Both the position numbers and the translations under genes were made by a program. The notes below the pieces were generated by a model. It did no database searches and was not told the DNA's origin. It worked only from the letters and a program-made list of their open reading frames with translations. 64,000 bases of DNA from Pseudomonas sp. PDNC002 (GTDB lineage: Bacteria > Pseudomonadota > Gammaproteobacteria > Pseudomonadales > Pseudomonadaceae), in assembly GCF_016919445.1 (NCBI RefSeq), contig NZ_CP070356.1, positions 6,017,502 to 6,081,501 on the forward strand. Direction: 5' to 3'. Positions 27,334 to 38,631 of this stretch are shown piece after piece; the stretch's first letter is position 1, and the number at the start of each line of letters is the position of its first letter.

Positions 27334-28491
27334 ATGCGCAAACTGCTGATCGTACTGCTCGTCCTGCTGGCCGTTGGCCTGGGGATCTTCTTCAACCTGC
27401 CCGGTTATCTCGACCGCCAGATGAACACGGTGGTCAGCCCGCCACCCTATTCCGCCTCGCCCGAGGCGCAGGCGCTGCACAGGACCCTGTTCGTCGCCGA
27501 CCTGCATGACGACGCCCTGCTCTGGGACCGCAACCTGCTGGATCGCCACGACCACGGACACACCGACCTGCCGCGCCTGATCGAGGGCAACGTCGGCCTG
27601 CAGGTGTTCTCCACCGTCACCAAGACCCCGCGCGGTCTCAACTACGAAAGCAACAGCGCCGACAGCGACAACATCACCCCGCTGATCATCGCCCAGCGCT
27701 GGCCGGCGCGGACCTGGAACAGCCTGCTGGAACGCGCCCTCTACCAGGGCGAACTGCTGGACAAGGCCGCTGCCGACAGCCACGGCAAGCTCACCCTGAT
27801 CCGCAGCCGCGACGACCTGAGCCGTTACCTCGCCGCCTGGCAGAAAGACCCGAAACAGCTTGCCGGCATCCTCGCCACCGAAGGCTTGCACCCGCTGGAA
27901 GGCAAGCTGGAGAACATCGACCGCATGTACGACGCGGGCTTTCGCATCATGGGCCTGACCCACTTCTTCGATAACGAAGTCGGCGGTTCCGCCCACGGCC
28001 TGAAGAAAGGCGGGTTGACCGAGTTCGGCCGCGAAGTCATCCCGCGCCTGGAAGACAAGAAGATGCTGGTGGACCTGGCCCACGCCTCGCGTCCGCTGAT
28101 CGACGACGTACTGGCCATCGCCAAGCGCCCGGTGATCGTTTCCCACACCGGCGTCGCCGGCACCTGCCCCGGCCCGCGCAACCTGACCGACGCCCACCTG
28201 CGCGGCATCGCCAACACGGGCGGCGTGATCGGTATCGGCTACTGGGATGGCGCGGTCTGCGAGCCGTCCGTGGGGGCCATCGTCAAGGCGATGCGCTACG
28301 CCGCCGACAAGGTGGGCGTCGAGCACATTGCACTGGGCTCGGACTTCGACGGCGCGGTGAACGCCCCCTTCGACACCACCGGCCTGGCGCAACTGACCCA
28401 GGGCCTGGCCAAGGCCGGTTTCAGCAATGAAGACATCGCCGCGATCATGGGCGGCAACGTGCGCCGACTGCTGTTGGAGAACCTTCCGTAG
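27334..28491 (+). CDS. Membrane dipeptidase, peptidase family M19
   Basis: Predicted 385 residues. An N-terminal signal/anchor (LLIVLLVLLAVGLGIFFNLPG) precedes an M19 renal-dipeptidase domain. The zinc-site motif FVADLHDDALLW (HxD) is present near residue 53, the bridging Glu lies in LATEGLHPLEG, and further metal/catalytic residues in GLTHFFDN, VSHTGVAG and LGSDFDGAV. Such enzymes cleave dipeptides, including some with D-residues, in the cell envelope. GGGAAG precedes the start. The downstream rhlB is ~97 bp away. Confidence 0.92.
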   Translation: MRKLLIVLLVLLAVGLGIFFNLPGYLDRQMNTVVSPPPYSASPEAQALHRTLFVADLHDDALLWDRNLLDRHDHGHTDLPRLIEGNVGLQVFSTVTKTPRGLNYESNSADSDNITPLIIAQRWPARTWNSLLERALYQGELLDKAAADSHGKLTLIRSRDDLSRYLAAWQKDPKQLAGILATEGLHPLEGKLENIDRMYDAGFRIMGLTHFFDNEVGGSAHGLKKGGLTEFGREVIPRLEDKKMLVDLAHASRPLIDDVLAIAKRPVIVSHTGVAGTCPGPRNLTDAHLRGIANTGGVIGIGYWDGAVCEPSVGAIVKAMRYAADKVGVEHIALGSDFDGAVNAPFDTTGLAQLTQGLAKAGFSNEDIAAIMGGNVRRLLLENLP

Positions 28492-28508
28492 CGCCAGTCA
28501 AGCCCCTG

Positions 28509-28539
28509 GATGCCCGTGGCACTTCGCCCTGCGGGCATC
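28509..28539 (+). terminator. Weak possible terminator after the M19 dipeptidase
   Basis: An 8-bp perfect stem GATGCCCG/CGGGCATC with a 15-nt loop occurs 18 bp after the dipeptidase stop, but it is followed by only a short T-rich stretch. Confidence 0.35.
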
Positions 28540-28587
28540 TTGCATTACACTGGCGGCCGTTCATTCCTTAACCAACACGAGACAGCC

Positions 28588-30123
28588 GTGCTTAAAGCAC
28601 TCAAGAAAATCTTCAGCAAGGGCGACGGCGAGCAACCCGTAGCCACTCCAGCGGCCCCCGCTCCCGCCGCCGAAAAGCCCGCCCAGAGCGGTGAGAAACG
28701 TCCGCGCAAACCGCGCACTCCGCGTCCGGAAGGCGAATCCGCCGAGAAACCGGCCCGCGCTCCCAAGGGCGACAAGCCCCGCGCCGAGCGTTCCGACAAG
28801 AGCGAACGCGGCGAAAAGACCGAGAAAACCGAACGCGCCGAGAAACCGCGTGAACCCAGGACCGACAAGCCGCGCCGCGAACGCAAGCCGCGCCCGCCGG
28901 TAGTGGACAACTGGAAGCTGGAAGACTTCGTGGTCGAGCCGGCTGAAGGCAAGACCCGTTTCCACGACTTCAACCTTGACCCGCGTCTGATGCATGCCAT
29001 CCATGACCTGGGCTTCCCCTACTGCACGCCGATCCAGGCGCAGGTGCTGGGCTTCACCCTCAAAGGTCAGGACGCCATCGGTCGCGCCCAGACCGGTACC
29101 GGCAAGACCGCCGCGTTCCTCATCTCGATCATCACCCAACTGCTGCAGACCCCGCCGCCGAAAGAGCGCTACATGGGTGAGCCGCGCGCGCTGATCATCG
29201 CGCCGACCCGCGAACTGGTGGTACAGATCGCCAACGACGCGCTCGGCCTGGCCAAGTACACCGGCCTGAACGTGATGAGCTTCGTCGGCGGCATGGACTT
29301 CGACAAGCAACTGCGCACCCTGGAATCGCGCTTCTGCGACATCCTGGTGGCCACCCCGGGCCGCCTGCTGGACTTCAACCAGCGCGGCGAGGTGCACCTG
29401 GACATGGTCGAGGTGATGGTGCTGGACGAAGCCGACCGCATGCTCGACATGGGCTTCATCCCGCAGGTCCGCCAGATCATCCGCCAGACCCCGTACAAGG
29501 GCGAGCGCCAGACCCTGCTGTTCTCCGCCACCTTCACCGACGACGTGATGAACCTGGCCAAGCAGTGGACCGTCGACCCCGCCATCGTCGAGATCGAGCC
29601 GGAGAACGTCGCCAGCGATACCGTCGAGCAGCACGTCTATGCCGTGGCCGGCAGCGACAAGTACAAGCTGCTGTACAACCTGATCGCGCAGAACGACTGG
29701 ACCCGCGTGATGGTCTTCGCCAACCGCAAGGACGAAGTGCGCCGCATCGAGGAACGCCTGACCAAGGACGGCATCAGCGCCGCCCAGATGTCCGGCGACG
29801 TGCCGCAGCACAAGCGCATCAAGGTCCTGGAAGGCTTCCGCGAGGGCAAGATCCGCGTCCTGGTCGCCACCGACGTCGCCGGCCGCGGCATCCACGTCGA
29901 CGGCATCAGCCACGTGATCAACTTCACCCTGCCCGAAGATCCGGACGACTACGTGCACCGCATCGGCCGTACCGGCCGCGCCGGCAGCACCGGTACTTCC
30001 ATCAGCTTCGCTGGCGAGGACGATGCCTTCGCCCTGCCGCCGATCGAGGAACTGCTGGGCCGCAAGATCAACTGCGAGATGCCGCCGACCGAGCTGCTCA
30101 AGCCGGTTCCGCGCAAGCACTGA
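28588..30123 (+). CDS. rhlB: DEAD-box ATP-dependent RNA helicase RhlB
   Basis: Predicted 511 residues. The helicase core from residue ~125 carries the Q motif with FCTPIQAQ-like [12 protein letters not shown], motif [12 protein letters not shown], Ia PTRELVVQI, motif [11 protein letters not shown], motif III SAT, and [16 protein letters not shown] and [10 protein letters not shown]. RhlB unwinds RNA in the degradosome. The N-terminal ~110 residues are unusually long and low-complexity, rich in Lys, Arg, Glu and Pro, and may bind RNA or RNase E. I set the start at GTG 28588, since the conserved N-terminus is (V/M)[11 protein letters not shown]; an ATG at 28510 in frame would add 26 residues. 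Confidence 0.93.
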   Translation: MLKALKKIFSKGDGEQPVATPAAPAPAAEKPAQSGEKRPRKPRTPRPEGESAEKPARAPKGDKPRAERSDKSERGEKTEKTERAEKPREPRTDKPRRERKPRPPVVDNWKLEDFVVEPAEGKTRFHDFNLDPRLMHAIHDLGFPYCTPIQAQVLGFTLKGQDAIGRAQTGTGKTAAFLISIITQLLQTPPPKERYMGEPRALIIAPTRELVVQIANDALGLAKYTGLNVMSFVGGMDFDKQLRTLESRFCDILVATPGRLLDFNQRGEVHLDMVEVMVLDEADRMLDMGFIPQVRQIIRQTPYKGERQTLLFSATFTDDVMNLAKQWTVDPAIVEIEPENVASDTVEQHVYAVAGSDKYKLLYNLIAQNDWTRVMVFANRKDEVRRIEERLTKDGISAAQMSGDVPQHKRIKVLEGFREGKIRVLVATDVAGRGIHVDGISHVINFTLPEDPDDYVHRIGRTGRAGSTGTSISFAGEDDAFALPPIEELLGRKINCEMPPTELLKPVPRKH

Positions 30124-30156
30124 TCCGCCGCTGCACCAGCTTTCTGCTCCAAAACA

Positions 30157-30186
30157 AGGCGAAGCCACCCGGCTTCGCCTTTTTTG
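30157..30186 (+). terminator. Rho-independent terminator of rhlB
   Basis: Perfect 10-bp stem AGGCGAAGCC/GGCTTCGCCT with an ACCC loop, followed by a T6 run; 34 bp after the rhlB stop. Confidence 0.95.
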
Positions 30187-30457
30187 TTTCCACCTGACGT
30201 TACGTCCGGTGACGCCTCCTCCTCTCCCCTGCTGAAACGCACGCCTGTCCCCGCGCCAGAGCCTCGCGTTTTTCCCGCCGGACCCGCTGGGACGACCGTA
30301 CGGGATTCCCCGCAAACAATGGCACCGCGCCATCCCTGTCAAGAAATCAGCCCCACCCCGGCCATTTCCGCTCAGTTTTATTTACAGACGTAAAATAATT
30401 CGCACGCTTCTTGCAAAGCACGCGAGAACAATTCCAAGAACTCGTCGGAATCCTCCC

Positions 30458-32416
30458 ATGCCCTTGCGCGCCAAACTTGCTCTGAGTTTCCTCTCGGTCG
30501 GCCTAATCCCCGTGCTGGTGATGGCCATCGTGGTCTATCTCCAGGCCAGCCGAGCCCTCGAAGAACAAAGCCTGAACGCCCTGGAGGCGGTCGCCAGCAT
30601 CAAGCAGCGGCAGCTGATGGACGCATGGAAGGCCCGTAACGACCAGCTCAGCAGCCTGGCCACCAACCTGGGCAGCAACTACGCGGGGCTGGACAGCGAA
30701 TCCCTGGTGACCACCGCCAACTACGACCGCCCGGTGTTCGAGAACTTCATCAAGACCTTCGGCTACCGCGAACTGCGCCTGGTGGCCGGCGACGGCAAGG
30801 TGGTGTTCAGCCTCGGCCGCGGTGTCGATTACCAGCAGAACATCGGTGATCCGCAATGGCGCGACACCCCGTTCGGCAAATTCCTCCGCACCGCGCTGGA
30901 CAGCGGCAAGGCCAGCATCAGCGACCTGGAGCAGGCGCCCAACGACCAGCAACCCGTGCAATGGCTGGCCGCGCCGATCAAGGACAACGGCAAGCTGCAA
31001 TTGCTGCTGGTGCTGGAGCTACCGCTCGCCGCGATCAACGAGGTGATGCAGAACCGCCAGGGCCTGGGCGACGACGGCGAGACCTACCTGGTGGGCAGCG
31101 ACGGCAGCCTGCGCTCGGACTCGGCGCGCTTCGCCGATCACCACGTGCGCCGCGACAAGGAAAGCCCCACTGCCCTCCCAGGGCTGGCCATCGAGAAGGC
31201 CCTGGCCGGCGAACAAGGTCGCCTCACCGAGATCGGACTGAGCAACGAGCCAGCGCTGAAGTCCTTCGTCCCGCTGAACCTCGATGGCCTGCACTGGGCG
31301 CTGGTGGCGGAGATGGACCAGGCCCAGGCCTTCGCCCCGGTGCGCAAGCTGATGTGGCAGATACTCGTGCTCGGCCTGCTGACTCTGGTGGGCGTGGCCG
31401 CCGGCACCTGGCTGGTCAGCCGCAGCGTGATGCGCCCGCTGGGCGGCGAACCCGCCAACATGGCCGCTTTGGCCCAACGCCTGGCCAGCGGCGAACTGAA
31501 GCTCGGCAACGATGCCGCCGCCAGCAGTGGCCTGATGCAGGCCCTGCGCGAGATGACCGTGGCCTGGCGCCAGGTGGTCGAACGCCTGCGCCAGGCCAGC
31601 GAGGCCGTGGGCAACGCCAGCGGCGACATCCTCGATGCGGCCGGGCGCACCAGCAGCCACCTCGACCAGCAGCAGGAAGCGCTGGAAATGGTAGTCAGCG
31701 CCGTCGACCAGATGGCCGCCACCGTGCAGGAAATCGCCGGCAGCGCCAGCCGCAGCGCCGATGGCAGCGCCGCCGCGCGCCAGGCCTTCGTCGCCATGCA
31801 GGGCACCCTGCAGCACATGATCGGCCGCCAGGACCAACTGCTGGTCGGGCTGCGCCAGGCCGACGGCGTGGTGCAGACCCTGGCCGGCGAGAGCCAGCAG
31901 ATCGGCTCGGTGCTGGACGTGATCCGCTCCATCGCCGAACAGACCAACCTGCTCGCCCTCAACGCTGCCATCGAAGCCGCCCGCGCCGGCGAAGCGGGCC
32001 GTGGCTTCGCCGTGGTCGCCGACGAAGTGCGCAGCCTTGCCCAGCGCACCCGCAGCGCCACCGACGAGATCGTCGCCATCGTCGGCAGCCTGGGCGACTC
32101 CTCCGTCCAGGCGCAGTCGAGCATGAGCGGCGCCAGCGAGCAGGCCCACACCCTGGAGCAGGACACCCAGGCGGTGATCGAAGCCCTCGGCGCGCTGGAC
32201 GACTCACTGCAGGGCGTGCACGCCATGGCCTTCCAGATCGCCGCCGCCGCCGAACAGCAGGCCGCCACGACCCAGGAAGTGAACCAGCACATGCACCGCC
32301 TGAGCGACATGACCGTGGAAAACCGCAAGACCGCCGCGCACACCCGCGATTGCGGCGAGCACCTGCGCCGCGTAGCCGGCAGCCAGGAGGAATTGGTGGC
32401 GCAGTTCAAGCTGTAA
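30458..32416 (+). CDS. Methyl-accepting chemotaxis protein (dCache-type sensor)
   Basis: Predicted 652 residues. TM1 (~residues 8-28) and TM2 (~302-322) flank a large periplasmic sensor of double-Cache type ([38 protein letters not shown]). A HAMP region follows, then a long signalling helix hairpin with the conserved tip [20 protein letters not shown] at residues ~488-510. The protein would sense an external ligand and control CheA. It has no C-terminal pentapeptide tether. The ligand is unknown. The 334-bp gap before it holds the rhlB terminator and AT-richer promoter DNA, but I could not assign a clear flagellar sigma-28 box. Confidence 0.92.
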   Translation: MPLRAKLALSFLSVGLIPVLVMAIVVYLQASRALEEQSLNALEAVASIKQRQLMDAWKARNDQLSSLATNLGSNYAGLDSESLVTTANYDRPVFENFIKTFGYRELRLVAGDGKVVFSLGRGVDYQQNIGDPQWRDTPFGKFLRTALDSGKASISDLEQAPNDQQPVQWLAAPIKDNGKLQLLLVLELPLAAINEVMQNRQGLGDDGETYLVGSDGSLRSDSARFADHHVRRDKESPTALPGLAIEKALAGEQGRLTEIGLSNEPALKSFVPLNLDGLHWALVAEMDQAQAFAPVRKLMWQILVLGLLTLVGVAAGTWLVSRSVMRPLGGEPANMAALAQRLASGELKLGNDAAASSGLMQALREMTVAWRQVVERLRQASEAVGNASGDILDAAGRTSSHLDQQQEALEMVVSAVDQMAATVQEIAGSASRSADGSAAARQAFVAMQGTLQHMIGRQDQLLVGLRQADGVVQTLAGESQQIGSVLDVIRSIAEQTNLLALNAAIEAARAGEAGRGFAVVADEVRSLAQRTRSATDEIVAIVGSLGDSSVQAQSSMSGASEQAHTLEQDTQAVIEALGALDDSLQGVHAMAFQIAAAAEQQAATTQEVNQHMHRLSDMTVENRKTAAHTRDCGEHLRRVAGSQEELVAQFKL

Positions 32417-32434
32417 CCGCCCGCGTCTTCTCCC

Positions 32435-32514
32435 GTAGGAGCGGAGCTTCTCCGCGATGCGGCCGACAGGCCGCCACTGCTGCCGCGGTGATCGCGGACA
32501 AGGTCCGCTCCTAC
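32435..32514. repeat. REPIN, GTAGGAGCGGA family
   Basis: Forward arm GTAGGAGCGGAGCTTCTCCG (32435-32456) and reverse arm GCGGACAAGGTCCGCTCC near 32494-32514, in the gap between the chemoreceptor and dauB. Confidence 0.9.
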
Positions 32515-32601
32515 GACGGCACGCCACCCGACCACCCGCGCTTGTCGACAAAGACAATCGAGTCCAGAATGGAAAAATAAATCCACATTTGGAGTCTCGC
32601 C

Positions 32602-34693
<2,092 letters not shown>

Positions 34694-34782
34694 GCCGCCG
34701 ACCGTGACAGCCCGCGGGCGCTTGCGGCACACTCGCCAGCGCCCGTTTCATCGTCCGCCTCATCGCCCCGAGAGCCTTGCCC

Positions 34783-35406
34783 ATGACCGCCGCTGATCCG
34801 CTGGACAACTACAAGGCCATCGCCGACGCCATCGCCGCGCTGTTCTTCCCCCACGCCGAAGTCGTCATCCACGACCTGCGCAACCAGCGCGTGGCGTACC
34901 TGGCGAACAACATCTCCAAGCGCGAGATCGGCGACGACTCGGCCCTGGAAGACATGCTCGAAGGCGGCCACGACGAGCGCAACATCGGCCCCTACGAGAA
35001 GCTCAACTGGGACGGCCAGAAGATCCGTTCCATCAGTACCGTGCTACGCGACGCCAAGGGCGAGCCGCTGGCGGTGTTGTGCATCAACCTCAACATCACC
35101 CTGTTCGAGACCGCCAAGGCGGCGCTCGACCTGTTCCTGTCCTCGAACAAGATCGTGCCGCAGCCCGATGCGCTGTTCCGTGATGACTGGCAGGAGCGCA
35201 TCAATACCTTCCTTCATGCCTGGCTGCGGCAGCGCCAGCTGAGCCTTTCCACCCTCAGCCGCGACCACAAGCGCGAGCTGGTTCTGGCCCTGCATGCTGA
35301 AGGCGCGTTCAAGGGCAAGAGTGCGGCGAACTATGTGGCCAACGTGCTGAACATGGGGCGGGCGACGGTGTACAAGCACCTGAAGGAGTTGAAGGAGGAG
35401 GTCTGA
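34783..35406 (+). CDS. dauR: Transcriptional regulator DauR (YheO-like PAS plus HTH)
   Basis: Predicted 207 residues. The N-terminal YheO/PAS-like domain reads AIAALFFPHAEVVIHDLRNQ and NIGPYEKLNWDGQKIRS; the C-terminal domain is a helix-turn-helix of the DNA-binding YheO family (FKGKSAANYVANVLNMGRATVYKHLKEL). DauR represses dauBAR in P. aeruginosa and is relieved by D-arginine or ketoarginine. ATG 34783 is used; a TTG six bases upstream is unlikely. It lies 89 bp after dauA. Confidence 0.93.
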   Translation: MTAADPLDNYKAIADAIAALFFPHAEVVIHDLRNQRVAYLANNISKREIGDDSALEDMLEGGHDERNIGPYEKLNWDGQKIRSISTVLRDAKGEPLAVLCINLNITLFETAKAALDLFLSSNKIVPQPDALFRDDWQERINTFLHAWLRQRQLSLSTLSRDHKRELVLALHAEGAFKGKSAANYVANVLNMGRATVYKHLKELKEEV

Positions 35407-35450
35407 GCCGCCCCCTTCCCTCCTGCTCGCAAACCGAGCGGCGGATGCCA

Positions 35451-35474
35451 ATCGCGGACAAGGTCCGCTCCTAC
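35451..35474. repeat. REP element, GTAGGAGCGGAC family (reverse copy)
   Basis: Reads GCGGACAAGGTCCGCTCC on the plus strand and is a single copy, directly followed by the next repeat family. Confidence 0.8.
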
Positions 35475-35485
35475 AGGATCAAGAG

Positions 35486-35620
35486 ACCCTCACCCTAACC
35501 CTACCTGCGCGCCCCGTTCCTCAAGCGGTAGAGGGAACCGTTCGGTGCAGGATGGGACCTCAACCTCAGCCGGCACGGGCAGCCCCCTCTCCCTCAGGGA
35601 GAGGGTTGGGGTGAGGGGGA
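35486..35620. repeat. REPIN of the CCCTCTCC family with conserved interior
   Basis: Reverse-oriented copy: the palindrome CCCTCTCCCTCAGGGAGAGG is at 35585-35604, and a degenerate partner is near 35530. The interior contains, in reverse complement, the words CCGTGCCGGCTGA and CATCCTGCACCG that are shared with the copies at 52030 and 61619. Confidence 0.85.
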
Positions 35621-35756
35621 GCGCAAACACAGGCTTTCAAGAGAAGACAGTTGCTCCTGCACTTCTCTGCTTTTGCCTTGGCTTTTTCGACTCCCAGAGA
35701 AACACCCGCGCACTCCGGACTGCCCAGTTCAGGAGGCCTCGTCCGGGGCAAGCCTT

Positions 35757-35805
35757 TTGGTTACTTTCTGGGGGCGGCCATCCGTCGTTTGAGAAAGTGA
35801 CTCGC
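35757..35805. repeat. Inverted-repeat element TTACTTTCT...AGAAAGTGA
   Basis: Arms GGTTACTTTCT (35759-35769) and AGAAAGTGACTC (35792-35803) pair with one mismatch across ~22 bp. The surrounding wording (CAAGCCTTTTGG, GGGCGAAACAAAAAGTCAG) resembles a dispersed element found in many Pseudomonas genomes, by memory. No plausible gene overlaps it. The 640-bp gap 35407-36046 otherwise contains only repeats and the terminator below. Confidence 0.6.
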
Positions 35806-35969
35806 CCGAGGGGGCGAAACAAAAAGTCAGCCCGCACGCAGAAGCGGCGCAGAAATGCCCAAGCCAAGCGCCTCGATTCCAGGGCATGCCCAGCATGGGT
35901 ATCGCAAGCTCGCGGAACGCCGCCCGCCTCATCCTACGAAAGCGCTGATCGGCAGGGGCGGAAGGGCGC

Positions 35970-35994
35970 GGTTCGCGAGCAAGTTCGCTCCTAC
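35970..35994. repeat. REP element, GTAGGAGCGAGC family (reverse copy)
   Basis: Reads GGTTCGCGAGCAAGTTCGCT then CCTAC on the plus strand; single copy next to the terminator. Confidence 0.8.
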
Positions 35995-36026
35995 GAAAAG
36001 CAAAAGGCCGCCCGAAGGCGGCCTTT
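35995..36026 (-). terminator. Rho-independent terminator of the binding-protein gene
   Basis: A perfect 10-bp stem AAAGGCCGCC/GGCGGCCTTT with a TTCG tetraloop (36003-36026) is followed on the reverse strand by TTTTGCTTTT; it is 20 bp past the stop at 36047. Confidence 0.93.
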
Positions 36027-36046
36027 GCTGCAACGGGGCGGGAAGA

Positions 36047-36823
36047 TCAATCCCCGTAGATATCGCTCTTGAAGTACTTGCCCTCGATTTCCTTGTACTT
36101 GCCATTGGCACGCAGTGCGTCGATGGCGGCGTTCAGTTGGCCGACCAGCTCGGTGTTGCCCTTGCGCACCGCGATGCCGGCGCCCTCGCCGAAGTATTTC
36201 GGGTCCTTGAATTCCGGCCCGATAAAGGCGAAGCCCTTGCCGCGCGGGGTTTCCAGGAAGCCGATCTCCAGCGGGATGGAGTCCGCGAAAGTACCGTCCA
36301 GGCGACCCGCCAGCAGGTCCAGGTAGATCTCGTCCTGGCTGGTGTAGCGCACCACGTTGGCGCCCGCCTTGCCCAGCACTTCGGTGGCGAAACGGTCGGC
36401 GGTGGAGCCGCGCTGCACGCCGATGTTCTTGCCCTTGAGCTGGCTGAACTGCTCGTCCAGCTGCGAGCCTTCCTTCATCACCAGGCGGCCCGGGGTGAAG
36501 TAGTACTTGTGGGTGAAGTCCACCGAGTGCTTGCGCTCTTCGGTGATGGTGATGGAGGACAGCGCGGCGTCGATCTTGCGCACCTTCAGCGAGGGGATCA
36601 GGCCGTCGTACTCCTGCTCGACCCACTGGCACTTGCGCTTCATCTCTTCGCACAGCGCATTGCCGATGTCGTAGTCGAAGCCGGCGATGCCGCCTTCGGG
36701 GGTCTTGTAGGCGAAGGGCGGGTAGGCTGCTTCGATGCCGATGCGCAGCGGCTTGTCGTCGGCGTGGGAGAAGGTGGCGAAAGCGGCCAGCATCAGGCCG
36801 CCCAGCAGGGCTTTGCGATTCAT
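36047..36823 (-). CDS. Amino-acid ABC transporter substrate-binding protein (Lys/Arg/Orn type)
   Basis: Predicted 258 residues with a signal peptide ([20 protein letters not shown]). The mature part starts [21 protein letters not shown] and includes [36 protein letters not shown], the ArgT/HisJ/AotJ pattern with a disulfide loop. These proteins deliver basic amino acids to an ABC permease in the inner membrane. No permease or ATPase gene is adjacent here. It sits beside dauBAR, so an arginine-related substrate is likely. CGGAG lies 8 nt before ATG 36823, which decides against the longer frame. Confidence 0.93.
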   Translation of the reverse strand: MNRKALLGGLMLAAFATFSHADDKPLRIGIEAAYPPFAYKTPEGGIAGFDYDIGNALCEEMKRKCQWVEQEYDGLIPSLKVRKIDAALSSITITEERKHSVDFTHKYYFTPGRLVMKEGSQLDEQFSQLKGKNIGVQRGSTADRFATEVLGKAGANVVRYTSQDEIYLDLLAGRLDGTFADSIPLEIGFLETPRGKGFAFIGPEFKDPKYFGEGAGIAVRKGNTELVGQLNAAIDALRANGKYKEIEGKYFKSDIYGD

Positions 36824-37225
36824 CGATGAACTCCGTTGTGTGGTCGCCGGGTGCGTGCGCCGGCCGGTACGTCTTGGCAGTGAGTACGGCATCTCTTGGC
36901 TCGTCCAGGGGCGCGACGCGAAAGGTCGCAGCGGCATTGCCTTGCCCTCACCCAGGCGAACGACTTCTTGTTCTGGTCCGTCCACGCGCGGGCGCGCGTA
37001 AACTTAAAATCCAATCTGGACTAAAAAGTACATAACGTCAATCGCCCTGCGACCGCGCGGCGCACTCCCCTTTGCGACCGCTGCGCTACTCCTTCGGAGG
37101 AATGTCGCGCACCGGGCTCTCGCCTTAGTCTGGGAAGCGTTCCAAGGCGATCCGAGGAGGATTCGAATCGATTCTTTCGCATGATTTCCCGTAGCTTCCA
37201 CGGTTATACATTTGGCAGATGCCCG

Positions 37226-37263
37226 AAGCCCCCGCGATACGCTCATGTCGCCGGGGCTTTTTC
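37226..37263 (+). terminator. Orphan intrinsic terminator in the gap 36824-37437
   Basis: Stem AGCCCCCGCGA (37227-37237) with TCG-CCGGGGCT (37248-37258), followed by TTTTTC. No plus-strand gene lies upstream within the gap and moaA is on the other strand, so the stop signal fits a small RNA. A possible -10, TTATAC, lies at ~37203, with no clear -35. No protein gene is convincing in this 614-bp gap. Confidence 0.6.
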
Positions 37264-37310
37264 TTTTGTCTGGCGAAAAAGCGCTGCTTGAAGGCCTGGA
37301 GCGAGGGCCG

Positions 37311-37350
37311 CCCTCACCCCAACCCTCTCCCAGGGGGAGAGGGGGCTGAT
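37311..37350. repeat. Single REP of the CCCTCTCC family
   Basis: CCCTCTCCCAGGGGGAGAGG at 37323-37342 with CCTCACCCC on its left; no second arm is evident. Confidence 0.75.
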
Positions 37351-37437
37351 CGGCGTGGAGGCAGGGTTCAGCGTCAGCTGGTGATGGATGCAGGCAAGGC
37401 AAAGGGCGGGCGCAAGGCCCGCCGAAGGAGGTCTGTT

Positions 37438-38424
37438 TCAGCCGCCGCTGAGGTTCATGAAGCGCAGCACCTGTACGTCGCCAACGGTGAACTCGTGGCG
37501 AGCGGGCTTGCGCTGCAGGGCGCCGCGCAGGGCTTCGAGGATGGGCTCGTCGTGCAGCGGATGGCGGCGTAGCAGGCCGCGCAGGTCGAGGGAATTTTCG
37601 TGGCCCAGGCACAGCAGCAAGCGGCCTTCGGCGGTCAGACGCAGGCGATTGCAGGTCGAGCAGAAGTTGTGCGAATGCGGCGAGATGAAGCCAATGCGCG
37701 TACCCGGATGCTTCGCCAGGCGCACATAGCGGGCCGGGCCGCCGCTGTGTTCGGCGCTGTCCAGCAGTTCATGACGCTCGGCGATCAACGCGCGGACTTC
37801 ATCGCTGGAGCAGAAGCTTTCCTCGCGCTCGCGGCCGACCTGGCCCAGGGGCATTTCCTCGATGAAGCTGATGTCCAGCCCGTGGGCGATGGCGTAGTCC
37901 ACCAGCGCCGGTACCTCGTCGGCGTTGCGGCCTTTCATCACCACGCAGTTGAGCTTGATGCGCTCGAAGCCGACCTGCTGCGCGGCGTCGATACCCCGCA
38001 GTACCTGCTCCAGACGACCCGTGCGGGTAATGGCGGCGAAGCGCTGCGGATCGAGGGTGTCGAGGCTGATGTTGAGGCGGGAAAGGCCGGCCGCCTTGAG
38101 ATCACCCGCCAATCGGCTGAGCTGCGAGCCGTTGCTGGTCATGCACAGTTCGCGCAACCCCGGCAGCGCGGCGAGGCGCTCACAGAGATGGACGATACCG
38201 GGGCGCACCAGCGGTTCGCCGCCGGTAAGGCGCAGCTTCTTCACGCCGCGCTCGACGAAGAGCCGAGCTACCCGTTCGATCTCTTCCAGGGTCAGTACTT
38301 GCTGGCGCGGCAGGAAGCGCATGTTTTCCGACATGCAGTAGACGCAGCGGAAGTCGCAGCGGTCGGTTACGGACAGGCGCAGGTAGTCGATCTTGCGGCC
38401 TTGGCCGTCGAGCCATTCGGACAT
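37438..38424 (-). CDS. moaA: GTP 3',8-cyclase MoaA
   Basis: Predicted 328 residues. This radical-SAM enzyme performs the first step of molybdenum cofactor synthesis, converting GTP to 3',8-cyclo-GTP. The N-terminal cluster motif [11 protein letters not shown] (CxxxCxxC), GGEPLVRPG and the second cluster [20 protein letters not shown] are present, and the protein ends in the required GG. AAGGAG precedes the ATG. It lies downstream of the narGHJI-parvulin genes on the same strand, so cofactor and nitrate reductase synthesis are likely coordinated. Confidence 0.96.
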   Translation of the reverse strand: MSEWLDGQGRKIDYLRLSVTDRCDFRCVYCMSENMRFLPRQQVLTLEEIERVARLFVERGVKKLRLTGGEPLVRPGIVHLCERLAALPGLRELCMTSNGSQLSRLAGDLKAAGLSRLNISLDTLDPQRFAAITRTGRLEQVLRGIDAAQQVGFERIKLNCVVMKGRNADEVPALVDYAIAHGLDISFIEEMPLGQVGREREESFCSSDEVRALIAERHELLDSAEHSGGPARYVRLAKHPGTRIGFISPHSHNFCSTCNRLRLTAEGRLLLCLGHENSLDLRGLLRRHPLHDEPILEALRGALQRKPARHEFTVGDVQVLRFMNLSGG

Positions 38425-38448
38425 GGTTTAGCTCCTTGAACACCACTA

Positions 38449-38619
38449 CCCCCTCACCCCAGCCCGCTCCCAGAGGGAGAGGGGGCAGATCGAAGCGGCG
38501 GCGAGTACAACGCTCGCCTGACATTGCAACTATGGAAGTGCCAACGCTCGCCCGGCACGACCGCTCATAGGGCAGAGGACAGCCCCCTCTCCCTTCGGGA
38601 GAGGGTTGGGGTGAGGGGA
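38449..38619. repeat. REPIN of the CCCTCTCC family between moaA and the parvulin gene
   Basis: Left arm CCCGCTCCCAGAGGGAGAGG (38463-38482), right arm CCCTCTCCCTTCGGGAGAGG (38585-38604); about 100 bp of interior. It fills most of the 207-bp gap inside the presumed operon. Confidence 0.88.
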
Positions 38620-38631
38620 CCACGTGAAAGG

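Noticed and set aside
35545..36072. A 175-codon plus-strand frame after dauR
   Set aside because: It runs through REP elements and the terminator of the opposite gene, with a basic low-complexity product.
37013..37041. A sigma-70-like promoter (TTGACG, N17, CAGATT) on the minus strand upstream of the binding-protein gene
   Set aside because: The -35 is good, but the -10 matches only half the consensus, so I could not support it as a feature.
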